Origin: Pseudomonadota bacterium
GTDB lineage: Bacteria; Pseudomonadota; Alphaproteobacteria; Rhodospirillales; 2-02-FULL-58-16
Direction of reading: 5' to 3'
Assembly: GCA_022567015.1 (NCBI GenBank)
Contig: JADFHR010000013.1
Location: 1 to 20,796, forward strand
DNA: 20,796 nt
The notes beneath the pieces were generated by a model. That model was given only the letters and a program-made list of their open reading frames with translations. It did not search any database and was not told the origin of the DNA. Shown in pieces: positions 6,336 through 14,242 of this stretch. How positions within the stretch are numbered: position 1 is the stretch's first letter; the number at the start of each line of letters is the position of its first letter. The translations under genes and the position numbers were made by a program.

Positions 6336-6340
6336 CGCCG

Positions 6341-7846
6341 CTAATTCTCGCTCGACCGCTGGAAGTGGAACTCGGCGCCGGTGCGGATGCCCGAGGGCCA
6401 GCGCCCGGTCACCGTCTTCAGCCTGGTGTAGAAGCGCACCCCTTCGGGGCCGTGCATGTGGTGGTCGCCGAACAGCGAGCGCTTCCAGCCGCCGAAGCTG
6501 TGATAGGCGACGGGGACCGGGATCGGCACGTTGATGCCGACCATGCCGATGTTCACCCGGCTGGCGAAGTTGCGCGCCGCGTCGCCGTCGCGGGTGAACA
6601 CGGCGACCCCGTTGCCGTACTCGTGGTCGTTGACCAGTTTCAGCGCCGATTCGTAGTCGTCGACCCGCACCACGCAGAGGACCGGCCCGAAGATCTCGTC
6701 GGTGTAGATGCTCATGTGGGGCTGGACCCGGTCGAACAGGCAGCCGCCGAGGAAAAAGCCGTTCTCGTATCCCTGCAGGCTGAGGCCCCGCCCGTCGACC
6801 ACCAGTTCGGCGCCCTCGGCGACGCCCTTTTCGATGTAGCCGGTGATCCGGTCCAGGCTTTGCCGGGTCACGATGGGCCCCATTTCCGAGTCCTGGTCCG
6901 TATAGGGCCCGACCTTCAGCGCCTGCACCCGGGGCGACAGGCGTTCGACGAAATCGTCCGCCGTCTTCTCGCCCACGGCGACGGCCACCGAGATCGCCAT
7001 GCAGCGTTCCCCGGCCGAGCCGTACGCCGCGCCCATGGCGGCGTCCACCGCCTGGTCCATGTCGGCGTCGGGCATCACCACCATGTGGTTCTTCGCCCCG
7101 CACAAGGCCTGCACCCGTTTGCCGTTGGCGCAGCCGGTGGCATAGATGTATTCGCCGACGGCGGTGGAGCCGACGAAGCTGATCGCCGCCACGTCCGGAT
7201 GGGCGAGCAGGGCGTCGACCGCCTCCTTGTCGCCGTTGACCACGTTGAGAACGCCGTCGGGAAGGCCGGCCTGGCTCGCCAGCTCGGCGATCCTGAGGGT
7301 CACCGAGGGGTCCTTTTCCGAGGGCTTGAGGACGAAGGTGTTGCCGCACGCGATGGCGACGGGGAACATCCACATGGGCACCATGGCGGGGAAGTTGAAC
7401 GGCGTGATGCCGGCGCAGACGCCGACCGGCTGGCGCACCGAGAAGACGTCGACCCCGGCGGCGACGCCTTCGTTGTATTCGCCCTTGAGCAACTGGGGGA
7501 TGCCGCAGGCGAACTCGACGACCTCGATGCCGCGCGACACCGAGCCCCTGGCGTCGGGCACGGTCTTTCCGTGCTCGGACGACAGCAGCTCGGCCAGCGC
7601 GTCCAGGTGCTCATGGAGAAGCTCGCGGAAGGCGAACAGGAACTGGGCCCGCTTCGGCGGCGGCGTCCCGGCCCACGCCGGCAGGGCTTCGGCGGCCACG
7701 CGCACGCACCCGCGCACCTCGTCCGCGGTGGCCAGGGGGACGCGGGCCGTCACCGCGCCGGTCGCCGGATTGTAGATGTCGCCGAAGCGCCCGCTTGTGC
7801 CTTCCACCAGCCTGCCGCCGATGAAATGCCGAAGCTCCCTGGTCAT
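6341..7846 (-). CDS. mmsA: CoA-acylating methylmalonate/malonate semialdehyde dehydrogenase
   Basis: A 501-residue NAD-dependent aldehyde dehydrogenase of the MmsA family. It oxidises methylmalonate semialdehyde to propionyl-CoA, or malonate semialdehyde to acetyl-CoA, releasing CO2. The start at 7846 is chosen for GGAGG nine bases upstream and for the family N terminus RELRHFIGGRLVEGTSGRF. The open frame continues further upstream but without family similarity. Visible signatures are ITPFNFPAMVPMWMFPVAIACGN (cofactor region), FVGSTAVGEYIY, and the catalytic cysteine at about residue 282 in GSAGERCMAIS. The length matches the family. It follows the aminotransferase gene on the same strand after 133 bp, so the two are probably co-transcribed. 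In that setting malonate semialdehyde from beta-alanine is the more likely substrate than valine-derived methylmalonate semialdehyde. Confidence 0.92.
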   Translation of the reverse strand: MTRELRHFIGGRLVEGTSGRFGDIYNPATGAVTARVPLATADEVRGCVRVAAEALPAWAGTPPPKRAQFLFAFRELLHEHLDALAELLSSEHGKTVPDARGSVSRGIEVVEFACGIPQLLKGEYNEGVAAGVDVFSVRQPVGVCAGITPFNFPAMVPMWMFPVAIACGNTFVLKPSEKDPSVTLRIAELASQAGLPDGVLNVVNGDKEAVDALLAHPDVAAISFVGSTAVGEYIYATGCANGKRVQALCGAKNHMVVMPDADMDQAVDAAMGAAYGSAGERCMAISVAVAVGEKTADDFVERLSPRVQALKVGPYTDQDSEMGPIVTRQSLDRITGYIEKGVAEGAELVVDGRGLSLQGYENGFFLGGCLFDRVQPHMSIYTDEIFGPVLCVVRVDDYESALKLVNDHEYGNGVAVFTRDGDAARNFASRVNIGMVGINVPIPVPVAYHSFGGWKRSLFGDHHMHGPEGVRFYTRLKTVTGRWPSGIRTGAEFHFQRSSEN

Positions 7847-7979
7847 GTCTTCGCGCCTCCCGCCCAGAATGGTGTGGCGCCCGATCCCGGAGTGTTCGGG
7901 GCCGCCGGACACGACGCCCGGCGGGCAAAGCCCGGGGCCCGGCGGCCAACGGCCGGGATCGGCCGTGCGCCGGCCGCGG

Positions 7980-9296
7980 TCATTCCTCCATGCCGCCCAG
8001 GACCTCGCGCAGGATGGCGCAGATTTCGTCGATGTCGCTCTTTTCGGCGATCAGCGGCGGCGCCACCAGCGCGCAATCGCCGGTGAACTTGACGTGCAAC
8101 CCGGCGCGGAACAGGCGCTTGGTCGCCTCGTAGCCGCGCGCCCCGGGCACCGGCCCCGGCGCGATGTCGACGCCGGCGATCATCCCGTAGCCGCGGATGT
8201 CGGTCACCCCGGGCATGTCCTCGAGGGCGAAAATCGCATCCAGGAAATAGGGCGCCATCTCGGCGGCCCGCTCGAACAGGTTTTCGCGCTCGTAGATATC
8301 GAGGGTCGCCAGGGCGGCGGCGCAGGCCGCCGGGTGTCCCGAATAGGTGTAGCCGTGGAACAATTCGACCGACTGCTCGGGCGCCGCGTCGACCACGGTG
8401 TCGTAGATGTCGTCGCGGATCGCCACCGCGCCCATGGGCTGGGCGGCGTTGGTCAACGCCTTGGCCATGGTGATCATGTCCGGCGTCACGCCGAAGCTTT
8501 GCGCGGCGAAGGCCTTGCCGGTGCGCCCGAAGCCGCAGATCACCTCGTCGAAGACCAGAAGGATGCCGTGTGCGTCGCAGATCTCCCGCAGCCGCTCCAG
8601 ATACCCCTTGGGCGGGACCAGGATTCCCGTGGACCCGGCGATGGGCTCGATGAAACAGGCGGCGATGGTGTGTCCGCCGACGAGTTCGGCGATGCGCTGC
8701 AGATCCTCGGCCAGCTCGGCGCCCTTCTCGGGCTGGCCCTTGATGAACCGGTTCTCAGGCAGCCAGGTGTGGCGCATGTGCAGGACGCCGGGCATCATGG
8801 CGCCGAAGGCCTCGCGGTTCTTCATGATGCCGCTCAACGCGGTGCCGCCGACGTTGACGCCGTGATAGGCCCGCTCGCGCGAGACGAACCTTTGGCGGCG
8901 TCCCTCGCCGCGGGCACTGGCGTAGGCGAGGGCGATCTTGAGGGCCGTGTCCACGGCCTCGGAGCCCGAGTTGACGAAGAACACGTGATTGAGGTCGCCC
9001 GGAGTAAGCGCGGCAACCCGCCGCGCCACCTCGAAGGCCGCCGGATGGCCCATCTGGAAGGGGGGCACGAAATCCATCTCGAGGAGTTGCTTGGCCACGG
9101 CCTCGGCGATCTCGGGGCGCCCGTGACCGGCGGCGGAGCAGAACAGCCCGGACGATCCGTCGAGGATGCGCTCGCCCTTGTGGTTCCAGTAATGGACGCC
9201 TTCGCCGCGGACGACAAGCCGTGGATCGGCCTTGAAATCCCGGTTTGCGGTAAACGGCATCCAGTAATGTTCCAGAGTGTTTGCCGGGTATTGCAT
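7980..9296 (-). CDS. tpa: Taurine/beta-alanine:pyruvate aminotransferase (class III)
   Basis: A 438-residue PLP-dependent class III omega-aminotransferase. The opening EHYWMPFTANRDFKADPRLV is the hallmark of the omega-amino-acid:pyruvate and taurine:pyruvate group. Other signatures are GLFCSAAGHGRPEI, GDLNHVFFVNSGSEAVDTALK, AYHGVNVGGTALSG, the Asp pair region LLVFDEVICGFGRTG, and the PLP lysine at about residue 279 in MAKALTNAAQPMGAV. By sequence alone it resembles beta-alanine:pyruvate aminotransferase. The divergent ald-xsc-pta genes point to taurine, giving sulfoacetaldehyde plus alanine, while mmsA downstream points to beta-alanine. Both substrates are plausible for one enzyme, as they are structural analogues. 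The tpa symbol rests on context. The ATG at 9296 is the only nearby start that gives the family N terminus. Confidence 0.82.
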   Translation of the reverse strand: MQYPANTLEHYWMPFTANRDFKADPRLVVRGEGVHYWNHKGERILDGSSGLFCSAAGHGRPEIAEAVAKQLLEMDFVPPFQMGHPAAFEVARRVAALTPGDLNHVFFVNSGSEAVDTALKIALAYASARGEGRRQRFVSRERAYHGVNVGGTALSGIMKNREAFGAMMPGVLHMRHTWLPENRFIKGQPEKGAELAEDLQRIAELVGGHTIAACFIEPIAGSTGILVPPKGYLERLREICDAHGILLVFDEVICGFGRTGKAFAAQSFGVTPDMITMAKALTNAAQPMGAVAIRDDIYDTVVDAAPEQSVELFHGYTYSGHPAACAAALATLDIYERENLFERAAEMAPYFLDAIFALEDMPGVTDIRGYGMIAGVDIAPGPVPGARGYEATKRLFRAGLHVKFTGDCALVAPPLIAEKSDIDEICAILREVLGGMEE

Positions 9297-9384
9297 TGGG
9301 CTCGCTTCCCATCGTGTCAAGAATTGCCGGGGCGGCCGCGCCCCGTGCGGGCGCCACCATAATGCCTTGAAGGGAGGCACTCCA

Positions 9385-9433
9385 GTACCATCCTTTAATG
9401 ATAGAGGGTACTGGTACCATCCTTTAATGATAG
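9385..9433. promoter_or_regulatory. Two identical 20-bp direct repeats, candidate activator site
   Basis: GTACCATCCTTTAATGATAG occurs at 9385-9404 and again at 9414-9433, a 29-base period. Both copies lie in the divergent region between tpa and ald. The second copy ends 28 bases upstream of a TATGCT -10-like hexamer for ald, placing the pair where an activator would touch RNA polymerase. Tandem direct repeats are the operator style of MocR/GntR-type regulators such as TauR and GabR. I cannot match the exact bases to a published site. Confidence 0.6.
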
Positions 9434-9461
9434 CGGGTCCCCGATACGCGTCGGCGCGGAT

Positions 9462-9467
9462 TATGCT
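9462..9467 (+). promoter_or_regulatory. Candidate -10 element for ald-xsc-pta
   Basis: TATGCT lies about 90 bases upstream of the ald start. No -35 hexamer of any quality sits 16-18 bases upstream (the sequence there is C-rich), which fits a promoter that depends on an activator bound at the direct repeats. Single-hexamer evidence only. Confidence 0.35.
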
Positions 9468-9556
9468 ACTTTCATCGGGCCGGCGCCTTGGCCGAGACCG
9501 GGTCCCGATGCCGGCCCGCCCCCGAAACCACTCCTGTCCGCGTGAGAGGTCTGCCC

Positions 9557-10675
9557 ATGCTGATCGGCGTTCCACGGGAGATCAAGGACAACGAGCTCCG
9601 GGTCGGCATGACTCCGTCCAGCGTCCGTGAAGCGGTGGCCCACGGCCATTCGGTGATCGTCGGGCGGAATGCGGGGGCCGGCATCGGCTGTTCCGACGCC
9701 GCCTACGAAACCGCGGGCGCCGCCGTCGCCGCCACCGCGGACGAGGTGTTTGCCGAGGCCGACATGATCGTCAAGGTCAAGGAGCCCCTGGCCGGGGAGC
9801 GCAAGCATTTGCGCCCCGGCCAGATTCTGTTCACCTATCTGCATCTTGCGCCGGACCCGGAGCAGACCAGGGATCTGGTGGAAAGCGGCGCCATTTGCAT
9901 CGCCTATGAAACCGTGACCGACGCCGGCGGCGGCCTGCCCCTGCTGGCGCCCATGTCCCAGGTCGCCGGGCGCATGTCCATCCAGGCCGGGGCCCATTGC
10001 CTGGAACGCGAGAACGGCGGCAAGGGAATCCTGCTCGGCGGCGTCCCCGGCGTGGCGCCCGCCAAGGTGGTTGTCATCGGCGGCGGCGTGGTCGGCGAGA
10101 ACGCCATCTACATGGCCCTCGGCATGGCGGCGCAGGTGACCGTGCTCGACCGCAACATCGACGTGCTGCGCCACCTGACCATGCGCTTCGGCCCGGCGCT
10201 GGCGACCGTTTATTCGACCACGGGGACCCTGGACGACCATGTGCTCCCGGCCGATCTCGTCATCGGCGGCGTCCTCGTGCCCGGCGCCGAGGCGCCGAAG
10301 CTGGTCACCCGGGACATGGTCAGGCGCATGTCCCCGGGCTCGGTGCTGGTGGACGTGGCCATCGACCAGGGCGGATGTTTCGAAACCTCGCGCCCGACCA
10401 CCCATGCCGAGCCCACCTACGTGGTCGACGATGTGGTACACTACTGCGTCGCCAACATGCCGGGCGCCGTTCCGCGCACGTCCACGCTGGCGCTGAACAA
10501 CGTCACCCTGCCCTATATCCTGGCCCTGGCCGACAAGGGGTATGGAAAGGCCTTGAAGGAGAGCCGGTATTTTCGTACCGGCCTCAACGTCTGTGAGGGT
10601 AAGGTGACGTTCAAGGCCGTCGCCGAAGACCTCGGCTATGACTATGTGGACCCGCTGAAGGCGCTCGGCGCCTGA
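9557..10675 (+). CDS. ald: Alanine dehydrogenase
   Basis: A 372-residue NAD-dependent alanine dehydrogenase that converts alanine to pyruvate and ammonia in the cytoplasm. The length is standard. The ATG at 9557 has GAGAGG just upstream and gives the family start MLIGVPREIKDNELRVGMTP; the open frame extends back to 9488 without similarity. Visible features are the substrate-lysine region VKVKEPL, the catalytic-histidine segment FTYLHLAPDP, the Rossmann glycine loop VVIGGGVVGENA (about residues 172-183), and SVLVDVAIDQGGCFETSRPTTH with the catalytic Asp. Next to xsc it regenerates the pyruvate acceptor used by the aminotransferase and releases taurine nitrogen as ammonia. It is the first gene of the plus-strand operon ald-xsc-pta. 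Confidence 0.96.
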   Translation: MLIGVPREIKDNELRVGMTPSSVREAVAHGHSVIVGRNAGAGIGCSDAAYETAGAAVAATADEVFAEADMIVKVKEPLAGERKHLRPGQILFTYLHLAPDPEQTRDLVESGAICIAYETVTDAGGGLPLLAPMSQVAGRMSIQAGAHCLERENGGKGILLGGVPGVAPAKVVVIGGGVVGENAIYMALGMAAQVTVLDRNIDVLRHLTMRFGPALATVYSTTGTLDDHVLPADLVIGGVLVPGAEAPKLVTRDMVRRMSPGSVLVDVAIDQGGCFETSRPTTHAEPTYVVDDVVHYCVANMPGAVPRTSTLALNNVTLPYILALADKGYGKALKESRYFRTGLNVCEGKVTFKAVAEDLGYDYVDPLKALGA

Positions 10676-10773
10676 ACGTCGCTTCGCCCCCCGGGGTTGG
10701 GCGCAGGGTGTTAAACTGTTCCACCACCGGCCGCGCCGGGCGGGCCGCGAAAAACAATCGGGAGGAAGTCACC

Positions 10774-12492
10774 ATGACCCGCATGACGCCGAGCGAGGCT
10801 TTCGTCGAGACCCTGGTCGCCCAGGGCGTCACCGATATCTTCGGGATCGTCGGTTCCGCCTACATGGACGCGCTCGATATCTTCGAGCCGGCGGGAATCC
10901 GCTTTATCTCCGTCGCCCACGAGCAGGGCGCGGGGCACATGGCGGACGGGTACTCGCGGGTGAGCAACCGCCACGGCGTGTGCATCGGCCAGAACGGCCC
11001 CGGGATCACCAACTTCGTCACCTCCATCGCCGCCGCCTACTGGGCCCATTCGCCGGTCGTCTGCATCACGCCGGAGACCGGCAGCACCACCATCGGCCTC
11101 GGCGGTTTCCAGGAGACCGAGCAGTTGCCGATCTTCTCCAAGATCACCAAGTTCCAGGCCCATGTGTCCGGCCCCGGGCGCATCGCCGAGCTGACCAGCC
11201 GCGCCTTCGACCTGGCGCTCTCCGAACGCGGCCCGGTGCAGATCAACATCCCGCGCGACCATTTCTACGGCGACATCGACGTCGACATCCCCAAGCCCCA
11301 GAAGATCGAGCGCGGCGCCGGCGGGACCGAGAGCCTGGCGGCGGCGGCGAAGACCCTGGCCGAGGCGGAATTCCCGGTCATCCTGGCCGGCGGCGGGGTC
11401 ATCATGTCGGACGGCGTCGAGGCGGCCAAGGCCCTGGCCGAGTACCTGTCGGCGCCGGTGGTGACCAGCTACCTGCACAACGACGCCTTCCCGGCCGGCC
11501 ACCCGCTGATGTGCGGGCCCCTGGGCTACCAGGGCTCGAAAGCGGCGATGAACGTGATCGCCAAGGCCGACGTGGTGCTGGCGCTCGGCACCCGCCTCGG
11601 GCCCTTCGGCACCCTGCCCCAGTACGGCATGGAGTACTGGCCGAAGGACGCCAAGATCATCCAGGTGGACAGCGACCACCGCATGCTCGGCCTGGTCAAG
11701 GAGATATCGGTGGCCGTCCTCGGCGACGCCAAGGGCGCGGCGGTGGCGATCCTGGAACGCATCAAGGCGCAGAACGTGCCCGTCGCCGCCCACGGCAACC
11801 GCGACGCCCGCATGGCCGAGGTGAACAGCCGCAAGGACGCCTGGGAAAAGGAGCTGGATGCGCTTTCCGCCCCCGACGGCACGCCGATCCCGCCGCGCCG
11901 CGCCCTGCGCGAGCTGGAGAGGGCGCTGCCCAAGGACGCCATGGTGACCACCGACATCGGCAACATCTGTTCGGTGGCCAACAGCTATCTGCGCTTCGAA
12001 AAGCCGAAGAGCTTCTTCGCCGCCATGAGCTTCGGCAACTGCGGCTACGCCTTCCCCACGGCCATCGGCGCCAAGGTGGCGGAACCGGGGCGCCCGGCCA
12101 TCGCCTATGTGGGCGACGGCGCCTGGGGCATGAGCCTCTGCGAGACCCTGACCTGCGTGCGCGAGGACATCCCGGTGACCGCGGTGGTGTTCAACAACGG
12201 CCAGTGGGGGGCCGAGAAGAAGAACCAGGTGGACTTCTACGACGACCGCTACGTCGGCACCAACCTGGAGAACCCGAGCTTCGCCGGGATCGCCAAGGCC
12301 ATGGGCGCCGACGGCATCACCGTCGAGCACCACGACCAGATCGGCGACGCCCTGGCCACGGCGATGGCGTCGGACAGAATGTGCGTGGTCGAGATCATGG
12401 TGACGCGGGAGCTCGGCGACCCGTTCCGCCGGGACGCCCTGAAAAAACCGGTCCGGCTGCTCGACAAGTACAAGGACTACACCGTCACCTGA
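10774..12492 (+). CDS. xsc: Sulfoacetaldehyde acetyltransferase
   Basis: A 572-residue thiamine-diphosphate enzyme that cleaves sulfoacetaldehyde with phosphate to acetyl phosphate and sulfite, the desulfonation step of taurine breakdown. The ATG at 10774 has GGAGG eight bases upstream. TPP-enzyme marks are Glu50 in SVAHEQGAGHMADGY and the metal-binding GDGAWGMSLCETLTCVRE near residue 447, followed by FNNGQWGAEKKNQVDFY. Phrases typical of Xsc itself, rather than acetolactate synthase, are PSEAFVETLVAQGVTDIFGI, AYMDALDIF, TPETGSTTIGLGGFQETEQL and GPLGYQGSKAAM. The gap to ald is 98 bp with a GC-rich inverted repeat; pta follows after 64 bp. This gene fixes the pathway assignment of the cluster. 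Confidence 0.96.
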   Translation: MTRMTPSEAFVETLVAQGVTDIFGIVGSAYMDALDIFEPAGIRFISVAHEQGAGHMADGYSRVSNRHGVCIGQNGPGITNFVTSIAAAYWAHSPVVCITPETGSTTIGLGGFQETEQLPIFSKITKFQAHVSGPGRIAELTSRAFDLALSERGPVQINIPRDHFYGDIDVDIPKPQKIERGAGGTESLAAAAKTLAEAEFPVILAGGGVIMSDGVEAAKALAEYLSAPVVTSYLHNDAFPAGHPLMCGPLGYQGSKAAMNVIAKADVVLALGTRLGPFGTLPQYGMEYWPKDAKIIQVDSDHRMLGLVKEISVAVLGDAKGAAVAILERIKAQNVPVAAHGNRDARMAEVNSRKDAWEKELDALSAPDGTPIPPRRALRELERALPKDAMVTTDIGNICSVANSYLRFEKPKSFFAAMSFGNCGYAFPTAIGAKVAEPGRPAIAYVGDGAWGMSLCETLTCVREDIPVTAVVFNNGQWGAEKKNQVDFYDDRYVGTNLENPSFAGIAKAMGADGITVEHHDQIGDALATAMASDRMCVVEIMVTRELGDPFRRDALKKPVRLLDKYKDYTVT

Positions 12493-12556
12493 ACGGTGTC
12501 GGGCCGCTGCGCGTACCCTTGACGGGCGCCGCCAACGACGCGCGAAGACACCGCCC

Positions 12557-13486
12557 ATGCTGAGCACCGTACCCTTCGAGGTCCCGGCCCGTCTGATGGA
12601 CAAGGCGCGCGCCGCGCCGCGCCTGACCATGGCCGTGGCCGGGGCCGGTCATCCGCTGGCCATGGAAAGCGCGCGCCGCGCCGCCGAGGCGGGGCTCATA
12701 GAGCCGGTGCTCATCGGCGACGCCGACGCCATCGCGGCCATCGCCCGCGACATGGGGTGGAACATCGCCGGCCTGCGCGTCATCGCCGCCGGCGGCGAGA
12801 ACAAGGCGGCGGAGACGGCTGCAATGCTGGCCGGGGGGGGCGAGGTGGCGTCCCTGATGAAAGGCCACGTGCATACCGACGCGCTGATGCGCGCCGTGCT
12901 GAGCCGCGCGGCGGGCCTGCGCACCGGGCGCAGGATCAGCCACGTCTTCCACATGACGGTGCCCGGACGGGACCGGGTGATGTACATCACGGACGCGGCG
13001 ATCAACGTGCAGCCCGGTGTCGACGACAAGCTCGACATCGTGCTCAACGCCGTCGACGTGGCCCATGCCCTGGGCACCGCCGAGCCCCGGGTGGCGGTGC
13101 TGTCGGGCGCCGAGACCGTGAACGCCGCCATGCCGTCCAGCGTCGAGGCCGCCGAGGTGGCGAAACGCGCCAACAACGGCGCCGTCGACGGAGCCCTGGT
13201 GGACGGGCCCCTCAGCTTCGACAACGCGGTCTCGCCCGAGGCGGCGGCGATCAAGGGTGTCGACAGCCCGGTCGCCGGGCGGGCCGATATCTTGGTGGTG
13301 CCGACCCTGGAATCCGGCAATTTCCTGTACAAACAGATGGTCTATTTCATGAGCGCCACCGCCGCCGGTATCGTCATCGGCGCCCGCGTGCCCATCGTGC
13401 TCACCTCGCGGGCCGACCCGCCCGAGGCGCGCCTGGCGTCCGCGGCGTTGGCCGCGATCGTGGCGGCGGAACCGCCCCCGGGCTGA
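12557..13486 (+). CDS. pta: Phosphate acetyltransferase (Pta/Ptb family)
   Basis: A 309-residue phosphate acyltransferase that converts the acetyl phosphate made by Xsc to acetyl-CoA. The family is seen in AGAGHPLAMESARRAAEAGLIEPVLIGD, EVASLMKGHVHTDALMRAVL, SHVFHMTVPGRDRVMYITDAAINV and the C-terminal ADILVVPTLESGNFLYKQMVYF. The short single-domain form is the one usually found beside xsc; it lacks the extra N-terminal domain of long Pta proteins. Phosphate butyryltransferase is the closest alternative by sequence, but the operon position supports acetyl phosphate. The ATG at 12557 has only a weak ribosome site (GAAG), and an ATG 13 codons downstream is possible. It ends 43 bp from the convergent hpt gene. 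Confidence 0.92.
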   Translation: MLSTVPFEVPARLMDKARAAPRLTMAVAGAGHPLAMESARRAAEAGLIEPVLIGDADAIAAIARDMGWNIAGLRVIAAGGENKAAETAAMLAGGGEVASLMKGHVHTDALMRAVLSRAAGLRTGRRISHVFHMTVPGRDRVMYITDAAINVQPGVDDKLDIVLNAVDVAHALGTAEPRVAVLSGAETVNAAMPSSVEAAEVAKRANNGAVDGALVDGPLSFDNAVSPEAAAIKGVDSPVAGRADILVVPTLESGNFLYKQMVYFMSATAAGIVIGARVPIVLTSRADPPEARLASAALAAIVAAEPPPG

Positions 13487-13529
13487 CACCGCACCCGGGC
13501 GGAAGCGGTTGCCGTGGCGCTCTGTTCGG

Positions 13530-14051
13530 TCAGTCGATGACGCCGATATAGGGCAGATGCCTGTAGTCCTCGGCATAGTCGATGCCGTAGCCGACGACGA
13601 ACACGTCGTCGATGGTGAAGCCGATGAAGTCGGCGGAAAATTCGATTTCCCGCCGGCTCGGTTTATCGATCAGGGCGCAGGTCCACACCCTGGCGGCGCC
13701 CCGTCCCTCGAGCAGGGTCCTGGCGAAGGCGAGGGACCGGCCGGTGTCGGCGATATCGTCCACCAGGAGGGCCTGCCGTCCGGCAATGTCCGCCGGCACG
13801 TCGCCGATCAGACGGACTTCGCCGGAACTTTCCCGGGCGTGGCCGTAGCTGCTCAGGCGGATGAACTCGACCCGGGGGGTCAGGCCGTTGCGGTCCAGGG
13901 CCCGGATCAGGTCGGCGACGAACACGAAGCTTCCTTTCAACAGGCCGACGACGATGAAATCACCGGAAAGGGCGGCGGCGATTTCCCGGGCGAGTTTGTC
14001 CACCCGCCGGGCGATCTCCGTCTCGTCAAAGAGCCTGGTTACCGGGGCCAC
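13530..14051 (-). CDS. hpt: Hypoxanthine phosphoribosyltransferase
   Basis: A 173-residue purine salvage enzyme that joins hypoxanthine (or guanine) to PRPP to give IMP (or GMP). The PRPP-binding signature is LLVDDIADTGRSL at about residues 95-107, and LLKGSFVFVADLIRAL and VEFIRLSSYG match the family. The C-terminal YGIDYAEDYRHLPYIGV is typical of bacterial Hpt. I chose the GTG at 14051, which gives standard length and starts just before VTRLFDETEI. No in-frame ATG is well placed: the open frame runs back to 14261 but would overlap the divergent deaminase start. AGAGGA lies about a dozen bases upstream of the GTG. It is divergent from the deaminase gene, which would supply its hypoxanthine. 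Confidence 0.9.
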   Translation of the reverse strand: MAPVTRLFDETEIARRVDKLAREIAAALSGDFIVVGLLKGSFVFVADLIRALDRNGLTPRVEFIRLSSYGHARESSGEVRLIGDVPADIAGRQALLVDDIADTGRSLAFARTLLEGRGAARVWTCALIDKPSRREIEFSADFIGFTIDDVFVVGYGIDYAEDYRHLPYIGVID

Positions 14052-14242
14052 GGTCCGATGATCCTCTTGGTCGGCTCCCCGGCGGCGCAACGCACCGTTC
14101 TTCGGCACCTCGACGCCGCGCGGTTGCCGGTCCGTCCACGAAATCCTAATTCCTTGCCGCGGCGACCACGGGGAATTGAGCCGTATCAAAGACACCGGGC
14201 GCGGAAAGTCGACAATGGTATATCGACCCGAGCGAGGGAACC

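Noticed and set aside
6317..8086. A 589-codon plus-strand open frame
   Set aside because: It lies opposite mmsA in GC-rich DNA, is rich in His, Gly, Asp and Arg, and has no recognisable domain. It is a shadow.
9385..9433. Naming the direct repeats as a TauR operator
   Set aside because: The arrangement fits, but I cannot match the bases to a known TauR site, and no tauR gene is in the window.
10711..12630. A 639-codon minus-strand open frame
   Set aside because: It lies opposite xsc, has low-complexity composition and no domain. It is a shadow.
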